DNA of 64,000 bases from positions 558,001-622,000 of the forward strand of contig NZ_JASHKQ010000001.1 in NCBI RefSeq assembly GCF_030056795.1, in the 5' to 3' direction. Below are positions 37,193 to 48,465 of the stretch, piece after piece. The notes beneath the pieces were generated by a model. That model searched no databases and had not been told where the DNA came from. It was given only the letters and a program-made list of their open reading frames with translations. Made by a program: the position numbers and the translations under genes. Position 1 is the stretch's first letter; each line of letters begins with the position of its first letter. Origin of the DNA: Rhodococcus sp. IEGM 1381 (GTDB lineage: Bacteria; Actinomycetota; Actinomycetes; Mycobacteriales; Mycobacteriaceae).

Positions 37193-37648
37193 TCAGCTCG
37201 GCTGGCAGGCGTCCTTGAGGCTGCACGAGATGCACGACTGTCCGCATCCGTCCGCCTCGGCGGGCTTGGGGAGGGCCGCTGCGGCGCGTGCCCCGATGGA
37301 TCCGCCGGCCGCAGCGATGAACAGCGCGGCCACGAGAGCAACGACGACTGCGACGACGGCCGATACTCCGCTCAGAGCAATAGCGGCCACTGCTCCGAGG
37401 GCCAGCACCAGTGCCGATGCAGCGGTGGTCGGCCCAGCGACGCGATTGGCGAGAACGAACGTCTCGTCGTCGCGCATGGCCTCGGTGGTGCGCACACCGG
37501 CGAAACGGTTACGCGGGAGCCGACCCAGCAGCGACAGGGCAGCGACAGCGACGACGACGAGGGCGAGCACGAACAACACAACCGAGACGATGACCACCTG
37601 GCCAGGATACGGCGCAGCGAGGTCCTGGTACCAGGCGGGCCGCGTCAC
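37193..37648 (-). CDS. SdpI/YhfL-like small membrane protein with C-terminal cysteine cluster
   Basis: A 151-residue protein with three predicted helices (about 17-40, 75-95, 96-118). Between the first two is the SdpI/YhfL-type sequence [28 protein letters not shown]. The SdpI prototype gives immunity to a killing peptide and acts as a receptor in signalling. The C terminus [19 protein letters not shown] has four cysteines in a CxxxCxxCxxxxxC pattern, which may bind metal and is unusual for the family. It is followed by the DUF1648 gene and diverges from leuS by 17 bases. Confidence 0.7.
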   Translation of the reverse strand: MTRPAWYQDLAAPYPGQVVIVSVVLFVLALVVVAVAALSLLGRLPRNRFAGVRTTEAMRDDETFVLANRVAGPTTAASALVLALGAVAAIALSGVSAVVAVVVALVAALFIAAAGGSIGARAAAALPKPAEADGCGQSCISCSLKDACQPS

Positions 37649-37665
37649 ACTTTAGGCTGGTCGAC

Positions 37666-40488
37666 GTGACCGATTCCGTTGACGCATCCACCGAGTCCGT
37701 TCCCGAACACCGCTATACCGCGGAGCTCGCCGGGCACATCGAGGAGCAGTGGCAGGACCTGTGGGAGACCCAGGGCACCTTCGACGCGCCCAACCCGGTC
37801 GGCACGCTCGCCGGAGACGTCCCGAAAGACAAGCTGTTCGTCCAGGACATGTTCCCCTATCCGTCGGGCAGCGGCCTGCACGTCGGCCATCCCCTCGGTT
37901 ACATCGCCACCGACGTCTTCGCGCGCTACCACCGCATGCAGGGACGCAATGTGCTGCACGCGCTGGGATACGACGCGTTCGGCCTGCCCGCCGAGCAGTA
38001 CGCCGTGCAGACGGGCACGCACCCGCGCAGCACCACCGAGGACAACATCGCCAACATGCGACGCCAGTTGCGACGCTTGGGCCTCGGGCACGACCGTCGA
38101 CGGTCCCTGGCGACGACGGACGTCGACTTCTACCACTGGACGCAGTGGATCTTTCTGCAGATCTTCAACTCGTGGTTCGACGCGGACCTCGGTAAAGCCC
38201 GGCCCATCTCGGAACTGGAGGCGGCATTCGCCTCGGGTGAGCGGTCTTTGGACGACGGCCGCTCCTGGGAGTCGCTGACCATCGGCGAGCGCCGTGAGGT
38301 GATCGACGGCTTCCGTCTGGTGTACGAGTCCAACTCGATGGTCAACTGGTGCCCTGGCCTGGGTACGGTGCTGGCCAACGAAGAAGTCACCGCCGACGGC
38401 CGCAGCGATCGCGGCAACTTCCCGGTCTTCCGGAAGAACCTGCGGCAGTGGATGATGCGCATCACGGCGTACTCGGACCGGCTCGTCGACGACCTCGAGT
38501 ACCTGGATTGGCCCGAGAAGGTCAAGACCATGCAGCGCAACTGGATCGGACGTTCCCGCGGTGCGCAGGTCTCCTTCTCCGGCGTCGAGGTGTTCACTAC
38601 TCGCCCCGACACACTGTTCGGCGCGACCTACGTGGTGCTCGCCCCCGAGCACAAGCTGGTCGACGGGCTGATCGCTCCCGAGTGGCCGGCGGATGTCTCC
38701 GACAAGTGGACCGGCGGAGCCGGGACCCCCGCGGAAGCCGTTGCGGCATATCGCGCGTCGATCGCCGCCAAGTCCGATCTGGAGCGGCAGGAGAACAAGG
38801 AGAAGACCGGCGTCTTCATCGGCGCCTACGCGACGAACCCGGTGAACGGCGAGCAGGTGCCGGTGTTCATCGCCGACTACGTGCTGACGGGCTACGGCAC
38901 CGGTGCGATCATGGCCGTACCCGGCCACGACGCGCGTGACTGGGAATTTGCAACGGCCTTCGGTCTGCCTGTGCGAGAGGTGATTTCGGGCGGCGACGTC
39001 ACCGAGGCAGCGTACGTCGGTGACGGCGCGCTGGTGAACTCCGACTTCCTCGACGGTCTGCCGGTCGACGAGGCCAAGGCCGCCGTCATCGCACGCCTGG
39101 AAGCGGACGGCACCGGCCGCGGCACCATTCAGTACAAGCTGCGTGACTGGCTCTTCGCGCGTCAGCGCTACTGGGGCGAGCCGTTCCCGATCGTCTGGGA
39201 TGCCGAGGGCAACCCGCACGGACTGCCGGATTCTGCTCTGCCGGTCGAACTTCCGGAGGTCGAGAACTACGCACCGGTCTCCTTCGACCCGGACGACGCG
39301 GGCTCCGAGCCGTCCCCGCCACTGGCCAAGGCGTCCAAATGGGTCAACGTCGAACTGGATCTGGGCGACGGGCTGCAGACCTACACCCGTGATACCAACG
39401 TCATGCCGCAGTGGGCCGGTAGTTCCTGGTACCAGCTGCGCTACATCGACCCCACCAACTCCGAGGCCTTCGCGGACCCGGAGAACGAAAAGTACTGGGT
39501 CGGGCCACGTCCTGAGATCCACGGACCCAACGATCCGGGCGGGGTCGATCTCTACGTGGGTGGCGTCGAGCATGCGGTGTTGCACCTGCTGTACTCGCGT
39601 TTTTGGCACAAGGTGTTGTTCGATCTGGGTCACGTCAGCTCGAGCGAGCCGTACCGTCGCCTGTACAACCAGGGCTACATTCAGGCCTACGCCTACACCG
39701 ACGTGCGTGGGGTCTACGTGCCCGCGGCCGAGGTGATCGAGCGCGACGGCGGCTACTTCTACCAGGACCAGCCCGTCAACCGTGAGTACGGGAAAATGGG
39801 TAAGTCACTGAAGAATTCGGTCTCCCCCGACGAGATCTTCGCCGAGTACGGTGCCGACACCCTGCGTTTCTACGAGATGTCGATGGGCCCGCTGGACACC
39901 TCGCGTCCGTGGGCGACGAAGGACGTCGTCGGCGCGCAGCGGTTCTTGCAGCGCGTGTGGCGACTGGTGCTCGACGAGGTGACCGGCGAGGTCCGCGTCA
40001 CCGATGCCAAGCCCACCGAGGACACGTTGCGAGTGCTCAACCGAGTGATCGACGGTGTGCACGCGGATTACGCTGCGCTGCGCGACAATACGGCCGGTGC
40101 CAAGTTGATCGAGCTGACCAACCACATCACCAAGGCCTACCCGGACGGTGCACCGCGTGGAGTGGTGGAACCGCTGATTCTGATGCTCGCTCCCCTGGCT
40201 CCGCATCTTTGCGAGGAACTGTGGGGCAAGCTGGGTCACGAAAAGTCGTTGGCGCACGGGCCATTCCCGCGCGTGGAGAAGAAGTGGCTCGTCGCCGATA
40301 CCGTCGACTATCCCATCCAGGTCAACGGCAAGGTGCGCAGCCGCATCACCGTCTCGGCCGATGCGACGAAGGACGACGTCGAGAAGACGGCTCTGGCGGA
40401 CGAGAAAATCGTGGCCCTGCTCGACGGCAAGGCCCCGACCAAGATCATCGTGATCCCGGGTCGAATGGTGAACATCGTCCTGAAGTAG
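37666..40488 (+). CDS. leuS: Leucyl-tRNA synthetase
   Basis: Charges tRNA-Leu with leucine. The product is 940 residues. The HIGH motif is in [19 protein letters not shown] (about 58-76). The CP1 editing domain includes [19 protein letters not shown] (about 305). The KMSKS motif appears as [15 protein letters not shown] (about 708), and an anticodon-binding and C-terminal domain ends [15 protein letters not shown]. The GTG at 37666 has no ribosome binding site but TAGGCT lies about ten bases upstream, so a leaderless transcript is likely. Confidence 0.97.
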   Translation: MTDSVDASTESVPEHRYTAELAGHIEEQWQDLWETQGTFDAPNPVGTLAGDVPKDKLFVQDMFPYPSGSGLHVGHPLGYIATDVFARYHRMQGRNVLHALGYDAFGLPAEQYAVQTGTHPRSTTEDNIANMRRQLRRLGLGHDRRRSLATTDVDFYHWTQWIFLQIFNSWFDADLGKARPISELEAAFASGERSLDDGRSWESLTIGERREVIDGFRLVYESNSMVNWCPGLGTVLANEEVTADGRSDRGNFPVFRKNLRQWMMRITAYSDRLVDDLEYLDWPEKVKTMQRNWIGRSRGAQVSFSGVEVFTTRPDTLFGATYVVLAPEHKLVDGLIAPEWPADVSDKWTGGAGTPAEAVAAYRASIAAKSDLERQENKEKTGVFIGAYATNPVNGEQVPVFIADYVLTGYGTGAIMAVPGHDARDWEFATAFGLPVREVISGGDVTEAAYVGDGALVNSDFLDGLPVDEAKAAVIARLEADGTGRGTIQYKLRDWLFARQRYWGEPFPIVWDAEGNPHGLPDSALPVELPEVENYAPVSFDPDDAGSEPSPPLAKASKWVNVELDLGDGLQTYTRDTNVMPQWAGSSWYQLRYIDPTNSEAFADPENEKYWVGPRPEIHGPNDPGGVDLYVGGVEHAVLHLLYSRFWHKVLFDLGHVSSSEPYRRLYNQGYIQAYAYTDVRGVYVPAAEVIERDGGYFYQDQPVNREYGKMGKSLKNSVSPDEIFAEYGADTLRFYEMSMGPLDTSRPWATKDVVGAQRFLQRVWRLVLDEVTGEVRVTDAKPTEDTLRVLNRVIDGVHADYAALRDNTAGAKLIELTNHITKAYPDGAPRGVVEPLILMLAPLAPHLCEELWGKLGHEKSLAHGPFPRVEKKWLVADTVDYPIQVNGKVRSRITVSADATKDDVEKTALADEKIVALLDGKAPTKIIVIPGRMVNIVLK

Positions 40489-40491
40489 CCC

Positions 40492-40582
40492 CCGCCGAAC
40501 TCGAAGTTATGGATGAAAATCTGGCGATTTCCGTCCATAACTTCGAGTTCGTTGCTGCACGGGACGAGAACGTAACACTAGG
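40492..40582. repeat. Intergenic 91-base repeat, copy A, with perfect 18-base inverted repeat
   Basis: CGAACTCGAAGTTATGGA (40496-40513) and its exact reverse complement (40534-40551) flank a 20-base loop, followed by GTTGCTGCACGGGACGAG and GTAACACTAGG. A diverged copy in the same orientation is at 47561-47652. It lies just after leuS and before a small membrane protein gene. Confidence 0.8.
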
Positions 40583-40656
40583 TTTCGTTTTGAGGAGATG
40601 TGTGGTGGACTCGGTACGAGTCGACAGGCGCACCATTTCGTTCAACGGAGGCACGA

Positions 40657-41364
40657 ATGTCTACCCTTTCGCAATCTGTCCCGTCCAGAGTGCCGAGTAC
40701 TGCGTCGATTGTCGTCCTGGCTGTGGGGTGCCTGATTGCCCTTCCTCTGAAGTACGCCGGGACTGCCTACTTCGTCGAACTGAGCACCGGGTCCGTCACT
40801 GTCGACGAGGTGACGCAGGCCAACGTCCTGCTTGCCGTTGGCGATACCGTTCCATTGTTCGCACTGGCGGTTTTCGTAGTGCTGCAACCGGTGTCGGCTG
40901 TGCGTCGGGCGCTCGGAGTCCTCGCGCTGGCAGCCATGATCCTCCTCGACTTCACTACGGTCCTGGGGGCCTTGACCCTCGGCCTGGAGGATCCGCTCCT
41001 ATTCGGTGGTGTAATGGCCACGATTCTGATGGCGACGTCGTCGTGGGCATGGATTCTCGCACGTCGACGCTCGCTGCTTACACTGATATTGATTCCTGTC
41101 ACGGCGGCCATGGGGTTCTTTTTTCACTACTCGATGTTTGCGTCGTTGATCTACAGCCCGAACGTAGCGCCGATCGCGGCGCAGATCATCTCTCAATTAC
41201 TTTTGCTGTTGTCGGTGGTGGCGGTGGTCTGGCTCGCCGTCGGCATGGACGCTTTGGTCTCGTCCCCAACCACGCCACCGGTCACTCCGTCGAACAATCA
41301 GCAGCCTGTTGGGTACACCTCGGACGGCCGACCGGTCTTCGATTACAAGCCGAACTCGCGGTAA
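40657..41364 (+). CDS. Hypothetical multi-pass membrane protein
   Basis: A 235-residue protein with about six helices (about 17-38, 60-80, 87-107, 113-135, 143-165, 175-197) and a hydrophilic tail ending NQQPVGYTSDGRPVFDYKPNSR. The last motif, with GYTSDGRPVFDY, resembles short tails seen on several actinobacterial membrane proteins. I recognise no family. The ATG at 40657 has GGAGG upstream. It stands alone after the repeat element and converges with the PPOX gene. No function is proposed. Confidence 0.7.
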   Translation: MSTLSQSVPSRVPSTASIVVLAVGCLIALPLKYAGTAYFVELSTGSVTVDEVTQANVLLAVGDTVPLFALAVFVVLQPVSAVRRALGVLALAAMILLDFTTVLGALTLGLEDPLLFGGVMATILMATSSWAWILARRRSLLTLILIPVTAAMGFFFHYSMFASLIYSPNVAPIAAQIISQLLLLLSVVAVVWLAVGMDALVSSPTTPPVTPSNNQQPVGYTSDGRPVFDYKPNSR

Positions 41365-41370
41365 ACCACG

Positions 41371-41796
41371 TCAGATCGCACCCAAATCGGCCGACAGCCA
41401 ATGCTCCGGTTGCAGGTAGAACACAACGCTCTCCTCGTGTTCGCTGTTCGCCATCTCGAGGTAGCCGTCGACCTTCTCCGGGGGCAGGTAGCGCGCTGCC
41501 ATGGCGCGCAGCATGTCGGGGGTGCATGGCTCTTCATGAGTGACCGGCCCGTCGACGGACACGTATTTGATCGTCGGATTCGACTGCTCGACCATGAGGG
41601 TGAATCGACCTGCAGCCCTGATCAATTGGGCCTTCTTCGACGTGACGCCGGTGAGGACCCACGCTTGACCGCCCGGGGTGTAGTCGTACCAGATGGGGAC
41701 GGTGAGCGGCCCCCGATCCGGTCCAGCAGCGACGGACAATGCGGCGACCCGAGATTCGGCCAGAAATTCTTCGCGTTCTGCCTTCGACAGTGCCAT
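41371..41796 (-). CDS. PPOX-class flavin- or F420-dependent protein
   Basis: A 141-residue split-barrel protein of the pyridoxamine-5'-phosphate-oxidase-like class. Typical segments are FLAESRVAALSVAAGPDRGPLTVPIWYDYTPGGQAWVLTG (about 10-50), SKKAQLIRAAGRFTLMVEQ and KYVSVDGPVTHE (about 80). Many actinobacterial members bind F420 rather than FMN; the sequence does not settle which. The substrate is unknown. The ATG at 41796 gives the family-like start MALSKAEREEFL. It is divergent from the molybdopterin oxidoreductase gene. Confidence 0.83.
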   Translation of the reverse strand: MALSKAEREEFLAESRVAALSVAAGPDRGPLTVPIWYDYTPGGQAWVLTGVTSKKAQLIRAAGRFTLMVEQSNPTIKYVSVDGPVTHEEPCTPDMLRAMAARYLPPEKVDGYLEMANSEHEESVVFYLQPEHWLSADLGAI

Positions 41797-41884
41797 GTGT
41801 CCACGGTAGGACTTCCGGCGTCGAACATCCAGACTTCGAGCATCGCCAGGTGACGGATCGGCGTCGAGTGTGGACAGTGGAGGG

Positions 41885-42610
41885 ATGCCGATCGACGAAC
41901 GAGAGATTCCCGGGAGTCCCGTGGGTCGCCGGGTCGTGCTCGGCCTGCTGGCAGCGGGTGCCGCGGGCATCGTGGGCGGCGGGGCACTGCAGAAGGGGTT
42001 GGCGTCCGTACTCGGGCCGATCGGAAACCGCGACCCGACTGGTCTTATCGGGCTGATTCCCGTCGGGAACAATTTTCGGTTCTACTCGGTGACGCAGGGC
42101 GCGCCCCGCAAGGACGAGAGCTCCTACGCCTTGACGGTGGGCGGGTCGGTCGACAACGCGCGCGCCTTCACTCTGCAGGACCTGCGCTCGATGCCGCAGA
42201 CGTCGTTGGTTCGTGACTTCCAGTGCGTCACCGGCTGGCGGGTGCCCGAAGTGCCCTGGAGCGGAGTGCGATTGGCGGACATCCTCGATGCCGTCGGACC
42301 AACCGCGTCTGCGACTTCGATGCGCTTCACCTCGTTCGACGGCACGTACACCGAGAGTCTGACGCTCGAGCAGGCGCGTAGCGACGACGTCCTGGTTGCG
42401 CTGACCATGTTGGACGGTGCGGTGACGCACGATCACGGTGGGCCGGTTCGGCTGTTCGTGGCCTCGATGTACGGCTACAAGAGCATCAAGTGGCTCGGCG
42501 GAATCGAGCTCACGGACAACGTGGTTCCCGGATATTGGGAGAATCGTGGATACGACATCGACGCGTACGTCGGCGAATCGAACGGGCGTCGCGATGACCC
42601 CACGAGCTGA
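41885..42610 (+). CDS. Tat-exported molybdopterin-dependent oxidoreductase (sulfite oxidase/MsrP-like)
   Basis: About 241 residues. A twin-arginine-type leader GRRVVLGLLAAGAAGIVGGG spans about 13-32. The molybdopterin domain follows, with the Mo-ligand cysteine in VRDFQCVTGWRVPEVPWSGVRL (about 107) and GPVRLFVASMYGYKSIKWLGGIEL near the end. Homologues include sulfite oxidase and the methionine-sulfoxide reductase MsrP. The start is uncertain: GGAGGG is almost adjacent to the ATG at 41885, and a GTG at 41870 is in frame. The cytochrome b gene overlaps its end by 17 bases, suggesting a membrane electron donor. Confidence 0.85.
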   Translation: MPIDEREIPGSPVGRRVVLGLLAAGAAGIVGGGALQKGLASVLGPIGNRDPTGLIGLIPVGNNFRFYSVTQGAPRKDESSYALTVGGSVDNARAFTLQDLRSMPQTSLVRDFQCVTGWRVPEVPWSGVRLADILDAVGPTASATSMRFTSFDGTYTESLTLEQARSDDVLVALTMLDGAVTHDHGGPVRLFVASMYGYKSIKWLGGIELTDNVVPGYWENRGYDIDAYVGESNGRRDDPTS

Positions 42611-43184
42611 CGACCGCGACCGGTTCGGCCGGGTCGAACGATACGTGCACTGGGCAGTCGGGGCCTTGGTGATCGTCTGCATGGTGACCGCGGCAATTTT
42701 GTACATCGGGTCGCTCGCGGTGATTGTCGGCAATCGCCCGGTCGTCGAGTTCGTGCACGTGTGGTCGGGCTTTCTGCTGCCGATTCCGTTGCTCGTCGGC
42801 GCGGTGTCGAGGGGCTATCGACTCGATCTGGGACGACTCAACCGATTCGTCGCCGACGACTGGAAGTGGTTGCGCTCCAAGGCTCGTCGCATCGGTGCGA
42901 TTGGCGTCGGCAAGTTCAATGCCGGTCAGAAACTCAACGGCGCGCTCAGCGGCGGATCGATTCTGGTGCTACTGCTGACCGGTGCGGTGATGTATTTCCA
43001 GACCTGGAGCCCGCTGAACTGGCGTATCGGCGCGACCTTCGTACACGATTGGTTCGCACTGGGATTCGGCCTTCTGGTGGTCGGTCACATCACGTATGCG
43101 TGGCGGGACACCGAGGCGATGCGAGGCATGACGGAGGGTGTCGTGACACGCGACTGGGCGGACCGTGAACACCCGGAGTGGTGA
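42594..43184 (+). CDS. Cytochrome b561-type membrane subunit
   Basis: A 196-residue membrane protein of the cytochrome b/formate dehydrogenase gamma type. Four helices carry candidate haem histidines: RYVHWAVGALVIVCMVTAAILY, VEFVHVWSGFLLPIPLLVG, GALSGGSILVLLLTGAVMYF, and FVHDWFALGFGLLVVGHITYAW, which has two. It overlaps the molybdopterin gene by 17 bases, so the pair probably forms a quinol-linked periplasmic oxidoreductase. Convergent with the antiterminator gene downstream. Confidence 0.82.
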   Translation: MTPRADDRDRFGRVERYVHWAVGALVIVCMVTAAILYIGSLAVIVGNRPVVEFVHVWSGFLLPIPLLVGAVSRGYRLDLGRLNRFVADDWKWLRSKARRIGAIGVGKFNAGQKLNGALSGGSILVLLLTGAVMYFQTWSPLNWRIGATFVHDWFALGFGLLVVGHITYAWRDTEAMRGMTEGVVTRDWADREHPEW

Positions 43185-43245
43185 AGGTTTGTCGTGATCC
43201 GGGGTCCCGAGCGATCCATTCGGTCGAACGGCAAACACACGCAGG

Positions 43246-44091
43246 CTACGGCACTCGAACCTCGTCCACCATGCGCGCGATGTGCAGAGTCAGGTAGGTC
43301 ACCTCGTCGTCCGTGAGCGGAGTACCGAGTCGAAGTTCCAACACTGCCTGCAGTTTCACCGCGGTTGCGTGCGCGTCCGGGTACACGTTTCGGATTGCAT
43401 CGCGCAGTTTGCCCGACCGCTCGTCCAGTTGCTTTCCCGTGCTCGCGCGGACGAAGAAGTACCGCAGGTGCGTGATGAATCGCGCCGCGTTGACAGAATC
43501 GCGATCGAATTCGCGGTTGTACTCGGCACCCATGATGTCGAAGAGCTGTGTGAAGACGCCGGTCATCTGATATGTGTACGAGAGGTCGCCGCTCGCGAAG
43601 CCGGCGTTCACCAGGTGCAGTGCAACGGCGACCGCCTCGTCCATGTTCAGCGGAGTACTGAGTTGCGTGTTGATGTAGGTCAGTACTTTCGTTGCCGCGG
43701 CGTATTCGTCCGGATACAGATGTACCACCTCGCCTCTCAGCGGGTAGGTCATCGGAATGGCGTTCTCGCTGCGCACGATCGCGAAGCTGAGATGGTCGGC
43801 CAGCGCGATCACCGTCGTCGACCCCAACACGATGCCCAGTTCGTCGCGGGCGATGTCGAGTGCTCGGTCTGCCAGCACCAGATGCTCTGGTGGAACGGCG
43901 GCGACGAGCGACCCGAAGTTGTCGGGGTCGCGTCCATCCTCGGGGACGAAGACCTTCACAACGCGGCTTTCGTCGACGGGCTGACCGGGCTTGGCCTGGA
44001 ACCCCAGCCCGCGCCCGGTCACGATCACCTCGCCCCCGTGGTCTGCGCGCGCGAGAACGACGTTGTTGTTGAAGACCCGCAGGATCTCCAT
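43246..44091 (-). CDS. licT: BglG/LicT-type transcriptional antiterminator
   Basis: A 281-residue RNA-binding antiterminator. The CAT domain is at 1-55 (MEILRVFNNNVVLARADHGGEVIVTGRGLGFQ). Two PTS-regulation domains follow (about 65-170 and 175-281), with regulatory histidines in ADHLSFAI, YPDEY and LTLHIARM contexts. When dephosphorylated by the permease in the presence of substrate, such proteins bind RAT hairpins and prevent termination. The target is visible upstream of the permease gene (47425-47495). GGAGGC precedes the ATG. It is the last gene of the operon; in many bacteria it is first. Confidence 0.92.
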   Translation of the reverse strand: MEILRVFNNNVVLARADHGGEVIVTGRGLGFQAKPGQPVDESRVVKVFVPEDGRDPDNFGSLVAAVPPEHLVLADRALDIARDELGIVLGSTTVIALADHLSFAIVRSENAIPMTYPLRGEVVHLYPDEYAAATKVLTYINTQLSTPLNMDEAVAVALHLVNAGFASGDLSYTYQMTGVFTQLFDIMGAEYNREFDRDSVNAARFITHLRYFFVRASTGKQLDERSGKLRDAIRNVYPDAHATAVKLQAVLELRLGTPLTDDEVTYLTLHIARMVDEVRVP

Positions 44092-44111
44092 CACGCCTCC
44101 CGTCGGTGACA

Positions 44112-47391
<3,280 letters not shown>

Positions 47392-47424
47392 GCTGATCCT
47401 TGTCGTAGTCCCGTACCAGGGCAC

Positions 47425-47472
47425 AAAAAAAGACCCGAGCCGCACGCATCGAAAGCGTGTAGCTCAGGTCTT
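47425..47472 (-). terminator. Regulated intrinsic terminator in the bgl leader
   Basis: On the minus strand, AAGACCTGAGC-TACACGC pairs with GCGTGCG-GCTCGGGTCTT around a TTTCGAT-like loop and is followed by a run of about eight T residues. Its upstream arm overlaps the RAT element, as in licT/bglG-controlled leaders. It ends 34 bases before the bglF start. Confidence 0.9.
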
Positions 47473-47495
47473 GCCTCGTGACCGAGTAACAATCC
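47466..47495 (-). promoter_or_regulatory. RAT ribonucleic antiterminator target for LicT
   Basis: Minus-strand sequence starting GGATTGTTACTCGG and ending GAGGCAAGACCT follows the classical LicT/SacT RAT layout, GGATTGTTACT...GGCAAAACCT. It forms an imperfect stem mutually exclusive with the terminator. Binding of LicT would allow bgl transcription. Confidence 0.9.
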
Positions 47496-47513
47496 TGGTG
47501 AAGCTGTGATGTA

Positions 47514-47536
47514 GGACACTAGCTGTTCGAGTGTCC
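47514..47536 (-). promoter_or_regulatory. Inverted repeat upstream of the bgl leader
   Basis: GGACACT (47514-47520) and AGTGTCC (47530-47536) form a perfect 7-9-7 inverted repeat in the likely bgl promoter region, a candidate operator for a repressor or catabolite regulator. Confidence 0.45.
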
Positions 47537-47560
47537 GGGTACAAGTACCTCGTCGAGCCG

Positions 47561-47652
47561 CCGCCCAACTCGACGTTATGGACGGATAGCGGGCTGATGT
47601 CGTCCCTGGCTTCGAGTTCGTTGCCACCGGGGGCAGGAAGGTAACGATAGGT
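47561..47652. repeat. Intergenic 92-base repeat, copy B
   Basis: A diverged copy of the element at 40492-40582, in the same orientation. It shares CCGCC-AACTCGA-GTTATGGA, CTTCGAGTTCGTTGC and GTAAC-ATAGG/CTAGG. Its inverted-repeat arms are degenerate, so copy A is the better preserved. Confidence 0.7.
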
Positions 47653-47693
47653 GGCTGTTGCTACTCGGAGAAGAAGGCCATGTGCGGGCGGGA

Positions 47694-47807
47694 GTGAGCG
47701 AGCAGGCGACGATGATGCTTGCGTTGATCGACGGCCTGCATCTGACGCTACTCACGGTGCCGGGCGACCGTATGGTCTATCTGGACTGCGACATCAGGCG
47801 TCCGTGA
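47694..47807 (+). pseudogene. Possible C-terminal remnant of a TetR-type regulator
   Basis: A 37-residue frame reading SEQATMMLALIDGLHLTLLTVPG resembles the last helix of many TetR-family regulators. No N-terminal DNA-binding part exists upstream. It overlaps the end of the CoA-transferase remnant on the other strand. Low confidence. Confidence 0.3.
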
Positions 47808-47809
47808 GT

Positions 47810-48065
47810 TCGACCCCGGTGACGCTGTGCACACGTGATCGCCGGTGCCGCGGGGTGCCAACTGCTGCAATACCATTCGCCCGTCACCGGAAACGTCGAC
47901 GAGCGCGAGATCGGTGATGATGCGTTCACGACACCCTCCCCGGTGAGCGGAAGCGTGCACGTGTCGAGGATCTTCGGATTGCCGTCGCGGTCGCTGCTCC
48001 ACGACGACGATGGCCCGCCGGGCGCGCCGTGGACGAGGTTCATCGCCGCCCATGCCGTTGACCAT
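47810..48065 (-). pseudogene. Decayed 3-oxoacid CoA-transferase subunit B (ScoB/PcaJ-like)
   Basis: Pieces of the B subunit can be read on the minus strand but alternate between two frames: MVNGMGG, then AMNLVHG in another frame, RRAIVVVE back in the first, NPKILDTCTLPLTGEGVV in the second and RIITDLALVDVSGDG with LQQLAP in the first. Intact subunits read these blocks consecutively, so there are at least three or four frameshifts. The N-terminal part is missing and replaced by an IS3 remnant at 48107. A functional copy would transfer CoA between succinyl-CoA and 3-oxo acids. Confidence 0.75.
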
Positions 48066-48106
48066 CCTGCCGGGCAGCGTGGTTCGCTACGTCCGAGGTC
48101 TTGGAC

Positions 48107-48360
48107 ACCTTCACAATTGGGTTGTTCAAGACGGAGGCGGTATACGAGAGAAGCCCGTTCCTGAACGGCCCGATGAAGACCATCGACGATGTCGAGGTCG
48201 CCACGATGGGATGGGTCGGCTGGTTCAATCCACGCCGACTCCACAGCACCCTCGACTACTCCCCACCAGGCGAACTCAGGAGTTCTACTCCTGTCAAGAA
48301 TCGGCACTCCGCCCGGAGATGGTGCGAGCGTACGAGCGGCAAGAAATCCGGGACGGTTCA
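48107..48360 (+). pseudogene. IS3-family transposase 3' remnant
   Basis: The C-terminal piece of an IS3 OrfB integrase-like transposase: TIGLFKTEAVYERSPF, then DDVEVATMGWVGWFNPRRLHSTLDYSPPGE. A frameshift near 48275 follows, with QEFYSCQESALRPEMV in the next frame. The DDE catalytic core and left end are absent. CCGGGACGGTTCA at 48348-48360 resembles an IS3-type terminal repeat and may mark the right end. It abuts the truncated CoA-transferase remnant, so insertion and later deletion probably broke that gene. Confidence 0.75.
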
Positions 48361-48465
48361 GGTAGCAGGCAGCTGCGAATACAGCCAAGGTTCGTCGCTG
48401 ACTGCTGTTTGCCTTCTCTGGGTTGGGCAGGTGTGCATGTTGCAGACGGGCTGATTGAGAGAGGT

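Noticed and set aside
37645..39633. 662-residue open frame antisense to leuS
   Set aside because: A shadow of the strongly conserved leuS gene caused by high third-position G+C.
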